NCBI GenBank assembly: GCA_049459795.1
Contig: JBMUDS010000010.1
Location: forward strand, 1-32,089
Source: SYAN01 sp049459795
GTDB taxonomy: Bacteria > Actinomycetota > Actinomycetes > Nanopelagicales > Nanopelagicaceae
Length of the DNA stretch: 32,089 bases
Direction: 5' to 3'
The translations under genes and the position numbers were made by a program. Position 1 is the stretch's first letter. Each line of letters opens with the position of its first letter. Under the pieces are notes generated by a model. That model was not told where the DNA came from. It searched no databases and saw nothing but the letters and a program-made list of their open reading frames with translations. This document shows, piece after piece, positions 24,991-32,089 of the stretch.

Positions 24991-26135
24991 TCGACTTTCC
25001 CAAAGGTTTCAAAGGCAGCGGTGTGACCGCGGGCCTGAAGGCTTCCGGAAAGAGCGACCTGGCTCTGATCGTCAATGAGGGTCCAGATAAAAACGCGGCG
25101 GCAGTATTCACCAAGAATCAATTCAAGGCTGCCCCGGTGATTTGGTCGCAACAAGTGATCAAAGACGGCAGCATCTCAGCCGTCCTATTGAATAGCGGCG
25201 GGGCGAATGCGTGTACTGGCCCCGAAGGGTTCGCGGATTCTCACCGTTGTGCAGAGGAGGTGGCGGAGAAACTCGCACTCTCTTCGAGTGATGTCTTTAT
25301 CTGCTCCACGGGCCTTATAGGCGAACGGTTACCAATGGATGTCATGCTGCAAGGAATAGCGAAGTCAGTGGAGAAACTAACCACCGGAAGCATCGAATCT
25401 GCGGCGCGGGCGATCATGACCACGGACAGCGTGCCGAAGCAAGCTGTTTACCACGGAGATGGTTGGAGCATCGTCGGCATGGCTAAAGGTGCTGGGATGC
25501 TGGCACCGTCACTAGCCACGATGCTGGTCGTCATCATGACGGATGCGAAGTTAGAGAGCTCCAAGATCGATTCGTTACTTCGAGAGGCCACGTATCAAAC
25601 TTTCGATCGCATCGATTCTGACGGATGTATGTCAACGAATGACACAGTCCTTCTGATGTCCTCAGGTGCTTCCGGCGTGATTCCAGATTCAAAGGAATTC
25701 TCGGATGCTCTGGTCGAGGTCTGCGGACAACTTGCTCATGCTTTGATTGCCGATGCGGAAGGGCATACCAAGATCGTCAAGATAGTCGTGACTGGAGCCG
25801 ATTCGGAGTCGGATGCGATCGAGGCTGCTAAGTCTGTTGCGCGAAACAATCTCTTGAAGTGTGCCATCAACGGTGAAGACCCCAATTGGGGAAGGATCTT
25901 GGCGGCCGTAGGAACAACAGCAATTCGTCTTGATCCATCGAATGTCGATGTTGCGATCAACGGAGTCTGGGTATGTCGATCCAGTAGTCCAGGGGAATCA
26001 AGGGATTTGGTGAAGATGCAGGATAAAGAAGTGGAGATCATCATCGATCTCAAAGTTGGTCATGAAAGTGCGACCGTGTGGAGTAACGATCTCTCGGCGA
26101 TGTACGTACACGAGAATTCGGCATATTCGACATGA
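24987..26135 (+). CDS. argJ: Glutamate N-acetyltransferase / ornithine acetyltransferase
   Basis: ArgJ recycles the acetyl group from N-acetylornithine to glutamate, and bifunctional forms can also use acetyl-CoA. The 382-residue precursor contains the self-cleavage site in LATML, with Thr178 as the expected N-terminal nucleophile of the beta chain. Other motifs are NSGGANACTG, AKGAGMLAP, the beta-chain NDTVLLMSSG and NWGRI. The protein is normal in length. It overlaps argC by ATGA and argB by ATGA. No argA or argE is in the window; a cyclic pathway through ArgJ is expected. Confidence 0.97.
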   Translation: MIDFPKGFKGSGVTAGLKASGKSDLALIVNEGPDKNAAAVFTKNQFKAAPVIWSQQVIKDGSISAVLLNSGGANACTGPEGFADSHRCAEEVAEKLALSSSDVFICSTGLIGERLPMDVMLQGIAKSVEKLTTGSIESAARAIMTTDSVPKQAVYHGDGWSIVGMAKGAGMLAPSLATMLVVIMTDAKLESSKIDSLLREATYQTFDRIDSDGCMSTNDTVLLMSSGASGVIPDSKEFSDALVEVCGQLAHALIADAEGHTKIVKIVVTGADSESDAIEAAKSVARNNLLKCAINGEDPNWGRILAAVGTTAIRLDPSNVDVAINGVWVCRSSSPGESRDLVKMQDKEVEIIIDLKVGHESATVWSNDLSAMYVHENSAYST

Positions 26136-26914
26136 TCGTGATCAAGCTTGGTGGGAATGCCCTCGCCGCAACGACGGATCAGGGTTGGCTTGAGGCCATT
26201 TCATCAGCCCATAAAGCTGGGACGAAGATGGCTTTGGTCCACGGTGGAGGCCCACAGATCGATCAAGAGTTCGCGATCCATTCACTTCCAAAGGTCGTGG
26301 TTGGCGGTTATCGAGTCACCGACGTCAAGGCTTTCGAAGTTGTGGAGATGGTTCTGGCCGGCAAGGTGCAACAGGGCCTGGTGAGGATGCTCCGTTCTCA
26401 ATCGATTCCTGCGGTAGGTGTCACGGGAAGTGATGGCGGACTTTTCTTGGCGAAGAAGAAATACGCTCCTGATGGAAGTGACCTTGGCCAGGTCGGTGAG
26501 ATCGAAGAGGTCGATCCGCGCTTGATCATCAGCCTGATCCAATCCGGTTTCCTCCCCGTGATCTCTTCGACGAGTAGTGATCACAAAGGCAATGGCTTCA
26601 ATGTCAATGCTGATCTGGCAGCGGGAGCTTTATCTGGTGCTTTGAAAGTCGATCGAGTGATCTTTATGACCGATGTCCCTGGGATATTCCGTCATTACCC
26701 GCATCCAGAAACTCTCATCCCTCATGCGACCCTTGATGAGATGAAAAGGTTGTTGCCATCACTCTCTGAAGGAATGGTTCCGAAAGTCGAAGCAGTGATT
26801 CATGCGCTGGAATCAGGAGCGAAGCGCGTGAATGTCATTGATGGTCGAGACGGCGGGGCACTGAGCACCCTCTTGAACGGCAGATCCTGCGGGACGGAGA
26901 TCTCTCATGATTGA
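26132..26914 (+). CDS. argB: N-acetylglutamate kinase, short form
   Basis: ArgB phosphorylates N-acetylglutamate, the usual arginine-feedback step in cyclic pathways. The amino-acid-kinase fold shows KLGGNAL at the N-terminus, LVHGGGPQID near residue 33, GGYRVTD near 61, and FNVNADLAAG near 150. At 260 residues it begins directly with the first strand (MIVIKLGG). Arginine-sensitive kinases, including those of typical Actinomycetota, carry an extra N-terminal helix of about 20-30 residues that makes hexamers; it is missing here. It overlaps argJ by 4 and argD by 8 bases, leaving no room for an upstream start without reading through argJ. Confidence 0.95.
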   Translation: MIVIKLGGNALAATTDQGWLEAISSAHKAGTKMALVHGGGPQIDQEFAIHSLPKVVVGGYRVTDVKAFEVVEMVLAGKVQQGLVRMLRSQSIPAVGVTGSDGGLFLAKKKYAPDGSDLGQVGEIEEVDPRLIISLIQSGFLPVISSTSSDHKGNGFNVNADLAAGALSGALKVDRVIFMTDVPGIFRHYPHPETLIPHATLDEMKRLLPSLSEGMVPKVEAVIHALESGAKRVNVIDGRDGGALSTLLNGRSCGTEISHD

Positions 26915-28109
26915 TCTCAAACGTTTGATGCGAAAAGGGAAGGTAAGCAACCACGAATTTCAAGAGCGCTATCAGGATTCGATATCAGCAAGTTATTCCG
27001 TCCCCGATATCACTATCGTCGCAGGCAAAGGGGCTTTCCTTGTTGACGCCGATGGCAAGAAATACCTGGATTTCCTCTCTGGAATCGCGACGAATGCGTT
27101 AGGCGCCGCGCATCCGAAGATCATCAAGGCGGTCACGAGCCAAGTGGGGAAGGTTTCTCACATATCGAATTTCTATGGGAACCCCGAGACGATCAAGCTT
27201 GCAGCACGCCTCCAAGCGATATCAGGTGACCCCAGGGCCCGAATCTTCTTTTGTAACTCAGGCGCCGAAGCGAATGAAGCTGCTATCAAGATCTCACGGC
27301 TGACTGGCAGACGCGAGATCATCGCGATGAGAGGAGCGTTCCATGGAAGGACCATGGGAGCGCTCTCGCTGACCGGGCAGATTCAGAAACGAGCGCCATT
27401 CCGACCGCTGTTGAGTGATATCCGATTCGTAGATTTCGGTGACCTACGGGGATTGAAGAATGCTGTCAGTTCGAGGACCGCGATGATCATCGTCGAACCG
27501 ATTCAGGGAGAGAACGGTGTAGTCGTACCGCCGTCAGGTTATCTCGAGGGCGTCGAGGAAGTCGCACGACAGAAGGGGGCCCTCCTTGCAATCGATGCAG
27601 TGCAGACTGGTATGGGACGAACCGGCCAATGGTTCGGTTATGAGGATGAGGGAATCAATCCCGATATCGTGACATTAGCAAAGGGTCTGGGCGGTGGCCT
27701 CCCGATGGGCGCCATGATTGCAATGGCATCTGCTCCACAATTCTCGCCAGGGCAACACGGAACTACTTTCGGTGGAAATCCTGTAGTGGCGGCGGCCGCC
27801 AATGTGGTGATCGATGTCATCGAAGACGAAGATCTCATGGGTCGCTCGAAGGAACTCTACGATCTCTTCGAACAGGAGATTTCAAAGGTGCCAGGCGTCG
27901 CAGAGGTGCGGGGTAAAGGCCTTCTCATCGGAGTCGTACTCGAAGAAGCTGATGCGAAGAATGTGGTCAATGGGTTGAAGGCTGCAGGAGTGCTTGCCAA
28001 TGCGGCCACCGATTTCGTGGTTCGGTTGGCCCCGCCACTTGTCATCACGATGAAGGAAGCGCGTAGATTCATTTCTATTTTCAAGAGAGTGATGCAGGAG
28101 TCGATATGA
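26907..28109 (+). CDS. argD: Acetylornithine aminotransferase
   Basis: This PLP enzyme converts N-acetylglutamate semialdehyde to N-acetylornithine with glutamate as donor; related enzymes also serve lysine synthesis. The 400-residue class III aminotransferase has FLSGIATNALG, CNSGAEANEAAIK and AFHGRTMGALS, with cofactor Lys259 in TLAKGLGGGLPMGAM. The N-terminus has about 20 extra residues (MIDLKRLMRKGKVSNHEFQ) before the usual RYQDS start. ATG at 26907 is in an 8-base overlap with argB; argR begins inside its stop. In most actinobacterial arg clusters argF would come next; here it does not. Confidence 0.96.
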   Translation: MIDLKRLMRKGKVSNHEFQERYQDSISASYSVPDITIVAGKGAFLVDADGKKYLDFLSGIATNALGAAHPKIIKAVTSQVGKVSHISNFYGNPETIKLAARLQAISGDPRARIFFCNSGAEANEAAIKISRLTGRREIIAMRGAFHGRTMGALSLTGQIQKRAPFRPLLSDIRFVDFGDLRGLKNAVSSRTAMIIVEPIQGENGVVVPPSGYLEGVEEVARQKGALLAIDAVQTGMGRTGQWFGYEDEGINPDIVTLAKGLGGGLPMGAMIAMASAPQFSPGQHGTTFGGNPVVAAAANVVIDVIEDEDLMGRSKELYDLFEQEISKVPGVAEVRGKGLLIGVVLEEADAKNVVNGLKAAGVLANAATDFVVRLAPPLVITMKEARRFISIFKRVMQESI

Positions 28110-28603
28110 CCGGATCGCAACGGCGGGAGCGACAGAGGGTCATCTTCGAAGCAATCGAGTCAGGCAGGATCCACTCACAACAGGATGTGGTCAAGGTCCT
28201 TCGTGCTGCGGGAATCAAGGTGACGCAGGCGACAGCGAGCCGAGACCTTGATGAACTTGGTGCAGTCAAAGGCAAGGATGAGAAGGGTCACGCTCGATAT
28301 CTCATACCTGATACGAGACGTAGCGTCATCGATGATCTCACTCTTGGGATCTTCGAGGCTGAGAAGATCATGGTGATTAAGACACCTCCAGGTGCCGCGC
28401 AGTTGATCGCCGGCCGAATCGACCGATCGGGGATCGAGGGCGTGGTCGGAACCATTGCAGGAGACGACACGATCTTCGTCGCATGTGAGAAGAAGGCCTC
28501 AACGAGAACTCTGCGGCAACAACTTTCGCTCATCACTGGGCATCCAGGTACGAAACGCACTCCAGGACGCAGAAATGGCCCAAAGACGAAAGCGCCAAGA
28601 TGA
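28106..28603 (+). CDS. argR: Arginine repressor ArgR
   Basis: ArgR is a hexameric, arginine-dependent repressor of arginine genes. The 165-residue protein has an N-terminal winged helix with the recognition segment TQATASRDLDELGAVK, a linker, and the C-terminal arginine-binding and trimerisation domain with PGAAQLIAGRID and GTIAGDDTIFVAC. A basic, Pro- and Thr-rich tail of about 20 residues ends the protein. It overlaps argD by ATGA and lies 52 bases before argH. The tandem palindromes in front of argC are its likely operators, so the repressor is under its own control. Confidence 0.96.
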   Translation: MTGSQRRERQRVIFEAIESGRIHSQQDVVKVLRAAGIKVTQATASRDLDELGAVKGKDEKGHARYLIPDTRRSVIDDLTLGIFEAEKIMVIKTPPGAAQLIAGRIDRSGIEGVVGTIAGDDTIFVACEKKASTRTLRQQLSLITGHPGTKRTPGRRNGPKTKAPR

Positions 28604-28655
28604 GAGAATCTGGTTCGAGCAAGAAGCAATCGAGAAGAATGAAGGAGAGTTGAGA

Positions 28656-30083
28656 ATGGCGCTGTGGGGTGGACGGTTCGCAACGAACCTAGCCGATAGC
28701 GTTTTCTCGCTCTCTCGAAGTGTTCATTTCGATTGGAGACTAGCGCCATACGACATCGTCTCGTCGAAGGCTCACCTCGCTGGATTGAGACGGAACGGGA
28801 TCCTCGCGCCAGAAGTGGCTACGAGAATCGATGAGACTCTTGACTCCATCTTGGAGGAAGTCCTCAGTGGGAAGCTACTGCCGTTAGAAAGTGATGAGGA
28901 TGTCCACTCTGCGTTAGAGCGAATCTTGATCGAACGAATAGGCGAGAGTGGTGGAGCCCTCCGAGCTGGCCGTAGCAGAAACGATCAAGTTGTGACCGAT
29001 GTGAAGTTATACCTCCTTGATGTAACGAATGACGTGATGAGGGAGTTGTTGGATCTTGCCTCTGCGTTCTTGTCTCGCGCTGATGAGCACCTTGACGTGA
29101 TCGCACCAGGCTTCACCCATCTTCAACATGCGCAACCCGTCTCGTTCGGACAGGAGCTGGCTAAGCACGCTTATGCTTTGGAACGTGACGTAGAAAGGCT
29201 GGTTGACTGGCGAAAGAGGACTCTTCTATCTCCTTTAGGTTCTGGTGCACTTGCAGGATCGGCTTTGGTGCCGGATCCTGAACATGCCGCTCAGGTTTTA
29301 GGTTTCGAGGGCACGGTTGGAAACAGTATCGATGGGGTCAGCGATCGAGATTTCGTCGCTGAAATTCTCTTCATCTTCTCGCTCGTAGGAACACACCTAT
29401 CGCGTATAGGTGAAGAGTTTACGCTCTGGTCGATGAGTGAGTTCGCTTGGGTGCGAGTCGATGATGCCTATTCCACCGGCTCATCGATCATGCCGCAGAA
29501 GCGCAATCCAGATGTAGCGGAATTAGCACGCGGCAAGGCAGGGCGACTTCTCGGCAACTTGGTCTCAGTGATGACCGTGTTAAAGGGATTGCCGTTCGCC
29601 TACAACAGGGACCTTCAAGAGGATAAAGAACCGATATTCGATTCCATCGATACATTATTGGTCACACTTCCAGCCCTTCGAGGAATGGTTGAGAGCGCGA
29701 AATTCGATAGGGACCGCATAACCAAGGGAGCGGTAGATGGTTTCGCTCTGGCAACGGAAGTTGCAGATTACTTAGTGCGACGGGGAATCCCGTTTGCCCA
29801 GGCACACGAGATCACAGGAGCCGCTGTTCGACGCGCGGAGTCCCTTGGACTTACTCTTGAAGCGATGGGAATAGATGAGTTCAGATCGATCAACAGTTCA
29901 TTCGATAAGGACCTTGTCGAAGTATTGAGTGCTCATTCTGCTGTCGGGAGTCGGAGGTCTGCGATGGGTACGTCGCCTGATTCAGTCGCGAGATCGAACT
30001 TGAAGCTCAAAGCAAAATTGAAAGAGCACGAAGAGTTCATGCACCAAGAGGTGGAACGGTTGAACGGAGTATTGGGGCGATGA
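28656..30083 (+). CDS. argH: Argininosuccinate lyase
   Basis: This is the last step of arginine synthesis: it splits argininosuccinate into arginine and fumarate. The 475-residue protein starts MALWGGRFA, contains RSRNDQV near residue 110, HLQHAQPVSFGQ, and the superfamily signature SSIMPQKRNP at 276-285. ATG at 28656 has AAGGAG (28642-28647) 8 bases upstream; the open frame extends 67 codons back through argR but without family similarity. It follows argR directly, where argG would be expected in other Actinomycetota, and overlaps tyrS by ATGA. Confidence 0.96.
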   Translation: MALWGGRFATNLADSVFSLSRSVHFDWRLAPYDIVSSKAHLAGLRRNGILAPEVATRIDETLDSILEEVLSGKLLPLESDEDVHSALERILIERIGESGGALRAGRSRNDQVVTDVKLYLLDVTNDVMRELLDLASAFLSRADEHLDVIAPGFTHLQHAQPVSFGQELAKHAYALERDVERLVDWRKRTLLSPLGSGALAGSALVPDPEHAAQVLGFEGTVGNSIDGVSDRDFVAEILFIFSLVGTHLSRIGEEFTLWSMSEFAWVRVDDAYSTGSSIMPQKRNPDVAELARGKAGRLLGNLVSVMTVLKGLPFAYNRDLQEDKEPIFDSIDTLLVTLPALRGMVESAKFDRDRITKGAVDGFALATEVADYLVRRGIPFAQAHEITGAAVRRAESLGLTLEAMGIDEFRSINSSFDKDLVEVLSAHSAVGSRRSAMGTSPDSVARSNLKLKAKLKEHEEFMHQEVERLNGVLGR

Positions 30084-31348
30084 ATCTTCTCGATGATTTG
30101 AAGTGGCGAGATTCGATTGCACAGACGACCGATCGAGACGCTTTGTCAGCGGAATTGGAGAAGGGCGCGATCTCGCTCTACCTAGGTTTCGATCCGACGG
30201 CGCCCAGCCTGCATATTGGAAATCTCGTTGCCCTCGTCGTTCTTAAGCGGTTCCAATTGGCTGGACATCGACCTATCCCTTTAGTGGGTGGCGCTACCGG
30301 TCTCGTCGGGGATCCCAGTGGTCGCAATCAGGAGCGAACCCTCAACGAGTTGGATGTCGTTGCTGCTTGGGTAGAACGTATCAAGGGGCAGCTCTCTGGA
30401 TTCCTTGAGTTCGAAGCAGGTGATAACAAGGCAGTGATGGCCAATAACCTGGATTGGACCGCGTCGCTCTCCGCAATTCACTTCTTACGTGATGTAGGTA
30501 AACATTTCAGCGTCAACCAGATGCTCGCACGGGATTCGGTCGCTTCTCGACTCGAGTCTGGAGGCATTTCCTATACCGAGTTCTCGTATCAGGTTTTGCA
30601 GGCCTATGACTTCTTAGAGCTCTATCGACGTTTCGGCTGCACGCTACAAATCGGAGGTAGCGATCAGTGGGGGAACATCGTGGCGGGTGTCGATTTGATT
30701 CGTCGTATCGAGGGAAAGAGTGCTCATGCGCTCACCATCCCATTGTTGACGAAAGCCGATGGTTCGAAATTCGGCAAGACTGCATCTGGCTCGATTTGGC
30801 TTGATTCGACGATGACCTCGCCGTATGCATTCTTCCAATTCTTTCTCAATAGTGATGATCGTGATGTCGTGGCATTACTCAAAACCTTCTCCTTCAAGTC
30901 GCATGAGGAGTTAGTGACACTTTTTGAGGAGCATGAAAAGAATCCAGGTTCTAGAGCCGCGCATCGTGCACTCGCGATGGAAGTAACCGGTTACATCCAT
31001 GGCGTCGATACCGCAAAGAAAGTTGAAGAAGCGGCGCGAGCGCTATTCGGTCAAAGTGAGATTCGAAGCCTAGATCGCGATACGTTGTTAAGTGCCATCG
31101 CAGAGTTGCCTCAGGTAGAAGTTGATTCTGGAACTGAGATCACGTGGGTCGATGCGATGGCTGCTTCGTCGATTTTGGATTCGAAATCAGCGGCCCGGCG
31201 TATCGTCAAAGAGGGTGGGGCATACCTCAATAACGAGAAGGTCGCCGATGAGGCGGCGATGATCACCGCGGCGGACTTCCTCCATGGTGAAGTTGCCCTA
31301 CTACGGAAGGGCAAACGTGACCTTGTGGCGGTTGTAAAAAAGTCCTAA
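30080..31348 (+). CDS. tyrS: Tyrosyl-tRNA synthetase
   Basis: This class I synthetase charges tRNA-Tyr. The 422-residue protein has the HIGH-type motif HIGN at 45-48, GDPSGR near 76, SYQVLQAYDF and QIGGSDQWGNI for tyrosine and tRNA contacts, the KMSKS-type motif KFGKT at 230-234, and a C-terminal S4 RNA-binding domain (about 355-418). The start overlaps the argH TGA by 4 bases, so tyrS is tied to the arg transcript. No intrinsic terminator follows; the rRNA promoter begins 64 bases after its stop. Confidence 0.97.
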   Translation: MNLLDDLKWRDSIAQTTDRDALSAELEKGAISLYLGFDPTAPSLHIGNLVALVVLKRFQLAGHRPIPLVGGATGLVGDPSGRNQERTLNELDVVAAWVERIKGQLSGFLEFEAGDNKAVMANNLDWTASLSAIHFLRDVGKHFSVNQMLARDSVASRLESGGISYTEFSYQVLQAYDFLELYRRFGCTLQIGGSDQWGNIVAGVDLIRRIEGKSAHALTIPLLTKADGSKFGKTASGSIWLDSTMTSPYAFFQFFLNSDDRDVVALLKTFSFKSHEELVTLFEEHEKNPGSRAAHRALAMEVTGYIHGVDTAKKVEEAARALFGQSEIRSLDRDTLLSAIAELPQVEVDSGTEITWVDAMAASSILDSKSAARRIVKEGGAYLNNEKVADEAAMITAADFLHGEVALLRKGKRDLVAVVKKS

Positions 31349-31399
31349 ATTTCAAGGGTTTTTGGGTGTTTTTGGACTCCGATCATGTGAATTTCAAGG
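31336..31399. promoter_or_regulatory. Phased A/T tracts and paired repeat upstream of the rRNA promoter
   Basis: Short tracts A6 (31336-31341), AAATTT (31347-31352), T5 (31359-31363) and T5 (31369-31373) are spaced 10 to 11.5 bases centre to centre, the pattern that gives intrinsic DNA curvature. AATTTCAAGG occurs at 31348-31357 and again at 31390-31399, 42 bases apart, four helical turns. The block overlaps the tyrS 3' end and lies about 50 to 113 bases before the predicted rRNA start. A role as an upstream activating region is inference. Confidence 0.45.
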
Positions 31400-31412
31400 A
31401 GGAATGCCCAAT

Positions 31413-31441
31413 TTGACCTACTTTGAGCTGGCGCCTATAGT
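31413..31441 (+). promoter_or_regulatory. rRNA operon promoter
   Basis: TTGACC (31413-31418), exactly 17 bases, then TATAGT (31436-31441) is the best promoter in the window. Transcription should start near 31448. The stretch after the -10 is C-rich (TCACCCCTCG), the kind of discriminator that makes open complexes unstable; RbpA, encoded at 2526-2873, acts at such promoters in other Actinomycetota. Confidence 0.85.
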
Positions 31442-31637
31442 TCACCCCTCGCTATGGAACGGACAGTTTCGGTCGAAATTTGATCGGGTGGCCGGATAGC
31501 GGATCTTCCTCCAAGACTTCAGGTCTCATTTATTGGGTGAAGTGCGCTCTCGCGCAGTTTGCCCGGTTTATGCCTGATGCCGTAGGTTAGGAAGTCGCCC
31601 TAAAGGAGAGCGAAAGCTCGAATGAAGTGCGCAGCCG

Positions 31638-31656
31638 TAACTTGAGAACTCAACAG
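31638..31656 (+). promoter_or_regulatory. Conserved boxA-like leader element
   Basis: The stretch around TTGAGAACTCAACAG matches, from memory, the TTTGAGAACTCAA-type element of mycobacterial and streptomycete rRNA leaders that is associated with Nus-dependent antitermination. It lies about 150 bases before 16S rRNA, a usual distance. Confidence 0.55.
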
Positions 31657-31742
31657 CGTGCCACAAAGTCAATGCCAATTACCTCAATGAGGTATGACAG
31701 CAATGTCGTACCCGTTGATCCTTTGTAAGAAATCTATTGGTC

Positions 31743-31775
31743 AAAGACAAATAAACGACAGTTGTTTATGTCTTT
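31743..31775 (+). other. Long hairpin before 16S rRNA
   Basis: AAAGAC (31743-31748) pairs with GTCTTT (31770-31775), and ATAAAC (31751-31756) pairs with GTTTAT (31764-31769), giving 12 base pairs with a two-base bulge and a seven-base loop. It ends about 31 bases before the mature 16S end and may take part in precursor processing. Confidence 0.55.
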
Positions 31776-31806
31776 CGCCGGAGTCAACATTTCGTTGAAT
31801 CAAAAT

Positions 31807-32089
<283 letters not shown>

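Larger units (their letters stand above)
31449..31806 (+). other. 16S rRNA leader (transcribed, non-coding)
   Basis: About 360 bases lie between the promoter and 16S rRNA, with no gene. Visible structures include CGGTC/GATCG, TGCGC-TCTC-GCGCA near 31543-31556, TTAGG/CCTAA followed by GAGC-GAAA-GCTC near 31607-31620, and TACCTC-AAT-GAGGTA (31680-31694). TGAAGTGCGC is repeated at 31538-31547 and 31623-31632. A weak second promoter could be TTGCCC (31559-31564), 18 bases, TAGGTT (31583-31588). Long leaders with antitermination and processing elements are usual in actinobacterial rRNA operons. Confidence 0.7.

Noticed and set aside
28455..28655. 67-codon N-terminal extension of argH
   Set aside because: It lies mostly in argR in another frame; AAGGAG supports the ATG at 28656.
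28288..28749. 153-codon minus-strand frame across argR and argH
   Set aside because: Antisense to conserved coding sequence; no recognisable family.
31341..31378. AGTCC/GGACT stem as tyrS terminator
   Set aside because: Only 5 bp with a 28-base loop and no T run after the 3' arm.
31404..31499. A 31-codon ATG frame after AAGGAGG, upstream of 16S
   Set aside because: The ribosome site is only one base from the ATG, and the frame runs through the rRNA promoter and early leader; likely chance.

Overview
The window comes from an actinobacterium with moderate G+C. Evidence is RbpA (an RNA polymerase factor restricted to Actinomycetota), a SufR-SufBD-Rieske-SufCSUT operon, a DUF3099 protein, SURF1/CtaA, an actinobacterial arg cluster and the start of an actinobacterial-type 16S rRNA gene. 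The very tight packing (many 4-base ATGA/GTGA overlaps, two pairs of convergent genes that overlap) and mid-range G+C suggest a streamlined lineage, possibly a freshwater one. That placement is inference. No mobile element, CRISPR array, phage gene or tRNA was found.

Layout. 1-2873 (+): end of gap, then pgk, tpiA, secG, rbpA. 2870-8497 (-): ctaA, tkt, tal, pgi, read right to left, with pgi ending inside the rbpA stop. 8580-15185 (+): iron-sulfur assembly operon sufR-sufB-sufD-Rieske ferredoxin-sufC-sufS-sufU-sufT. 15244-17103 (+): ABC exporter, overlapping the tail of a minus-strand pair DUF3099-SURF1 (18201-17084). 18458-20376 (+): infC-rpmI-rplT and a SpoU rRNA methyltransferase. 20401-23903 (+): pheS-pheT. 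23962-31348 (+): argC-argJ-argB-argD-argR-argH-tyrS. 31349-31806: rRNA control region. 31807-end: 5' part of 16S rRNA.

How the parts work together: glycolysis and the non-oxidative pentose phosphate enzymes flank each other. CtaA and SURF1 both serve haem-copper oxidase assembly but lie in different units. The suf operon looks self-regulated, because a perfect copy of the motif remembered for mycobacterial SufR lies on the sufR start. The arg operon encodes its own repressor, and two perfect 14-bp palindromes stand in front of argC. The rRNA operon has a strong promoter with phased A/T tracts upstream.

Points most worth a second look: the SufR operator over an apparently leaderless start, a candidate attenuator between the Rieske gene and sufC, the tandem ARG boxes over a leaderless argC promoter, an AUC start for infC, an N-acetylglutamate kinase lacking the N-terminal arginine-sensing helix, the absence of argF/argG and of zwf/opcA/pgl from their usual positions, and the phased repeats before the rRNA promoter. 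None of these is a wholly new protein system; the genes themselves are conserved housekeeping genes.
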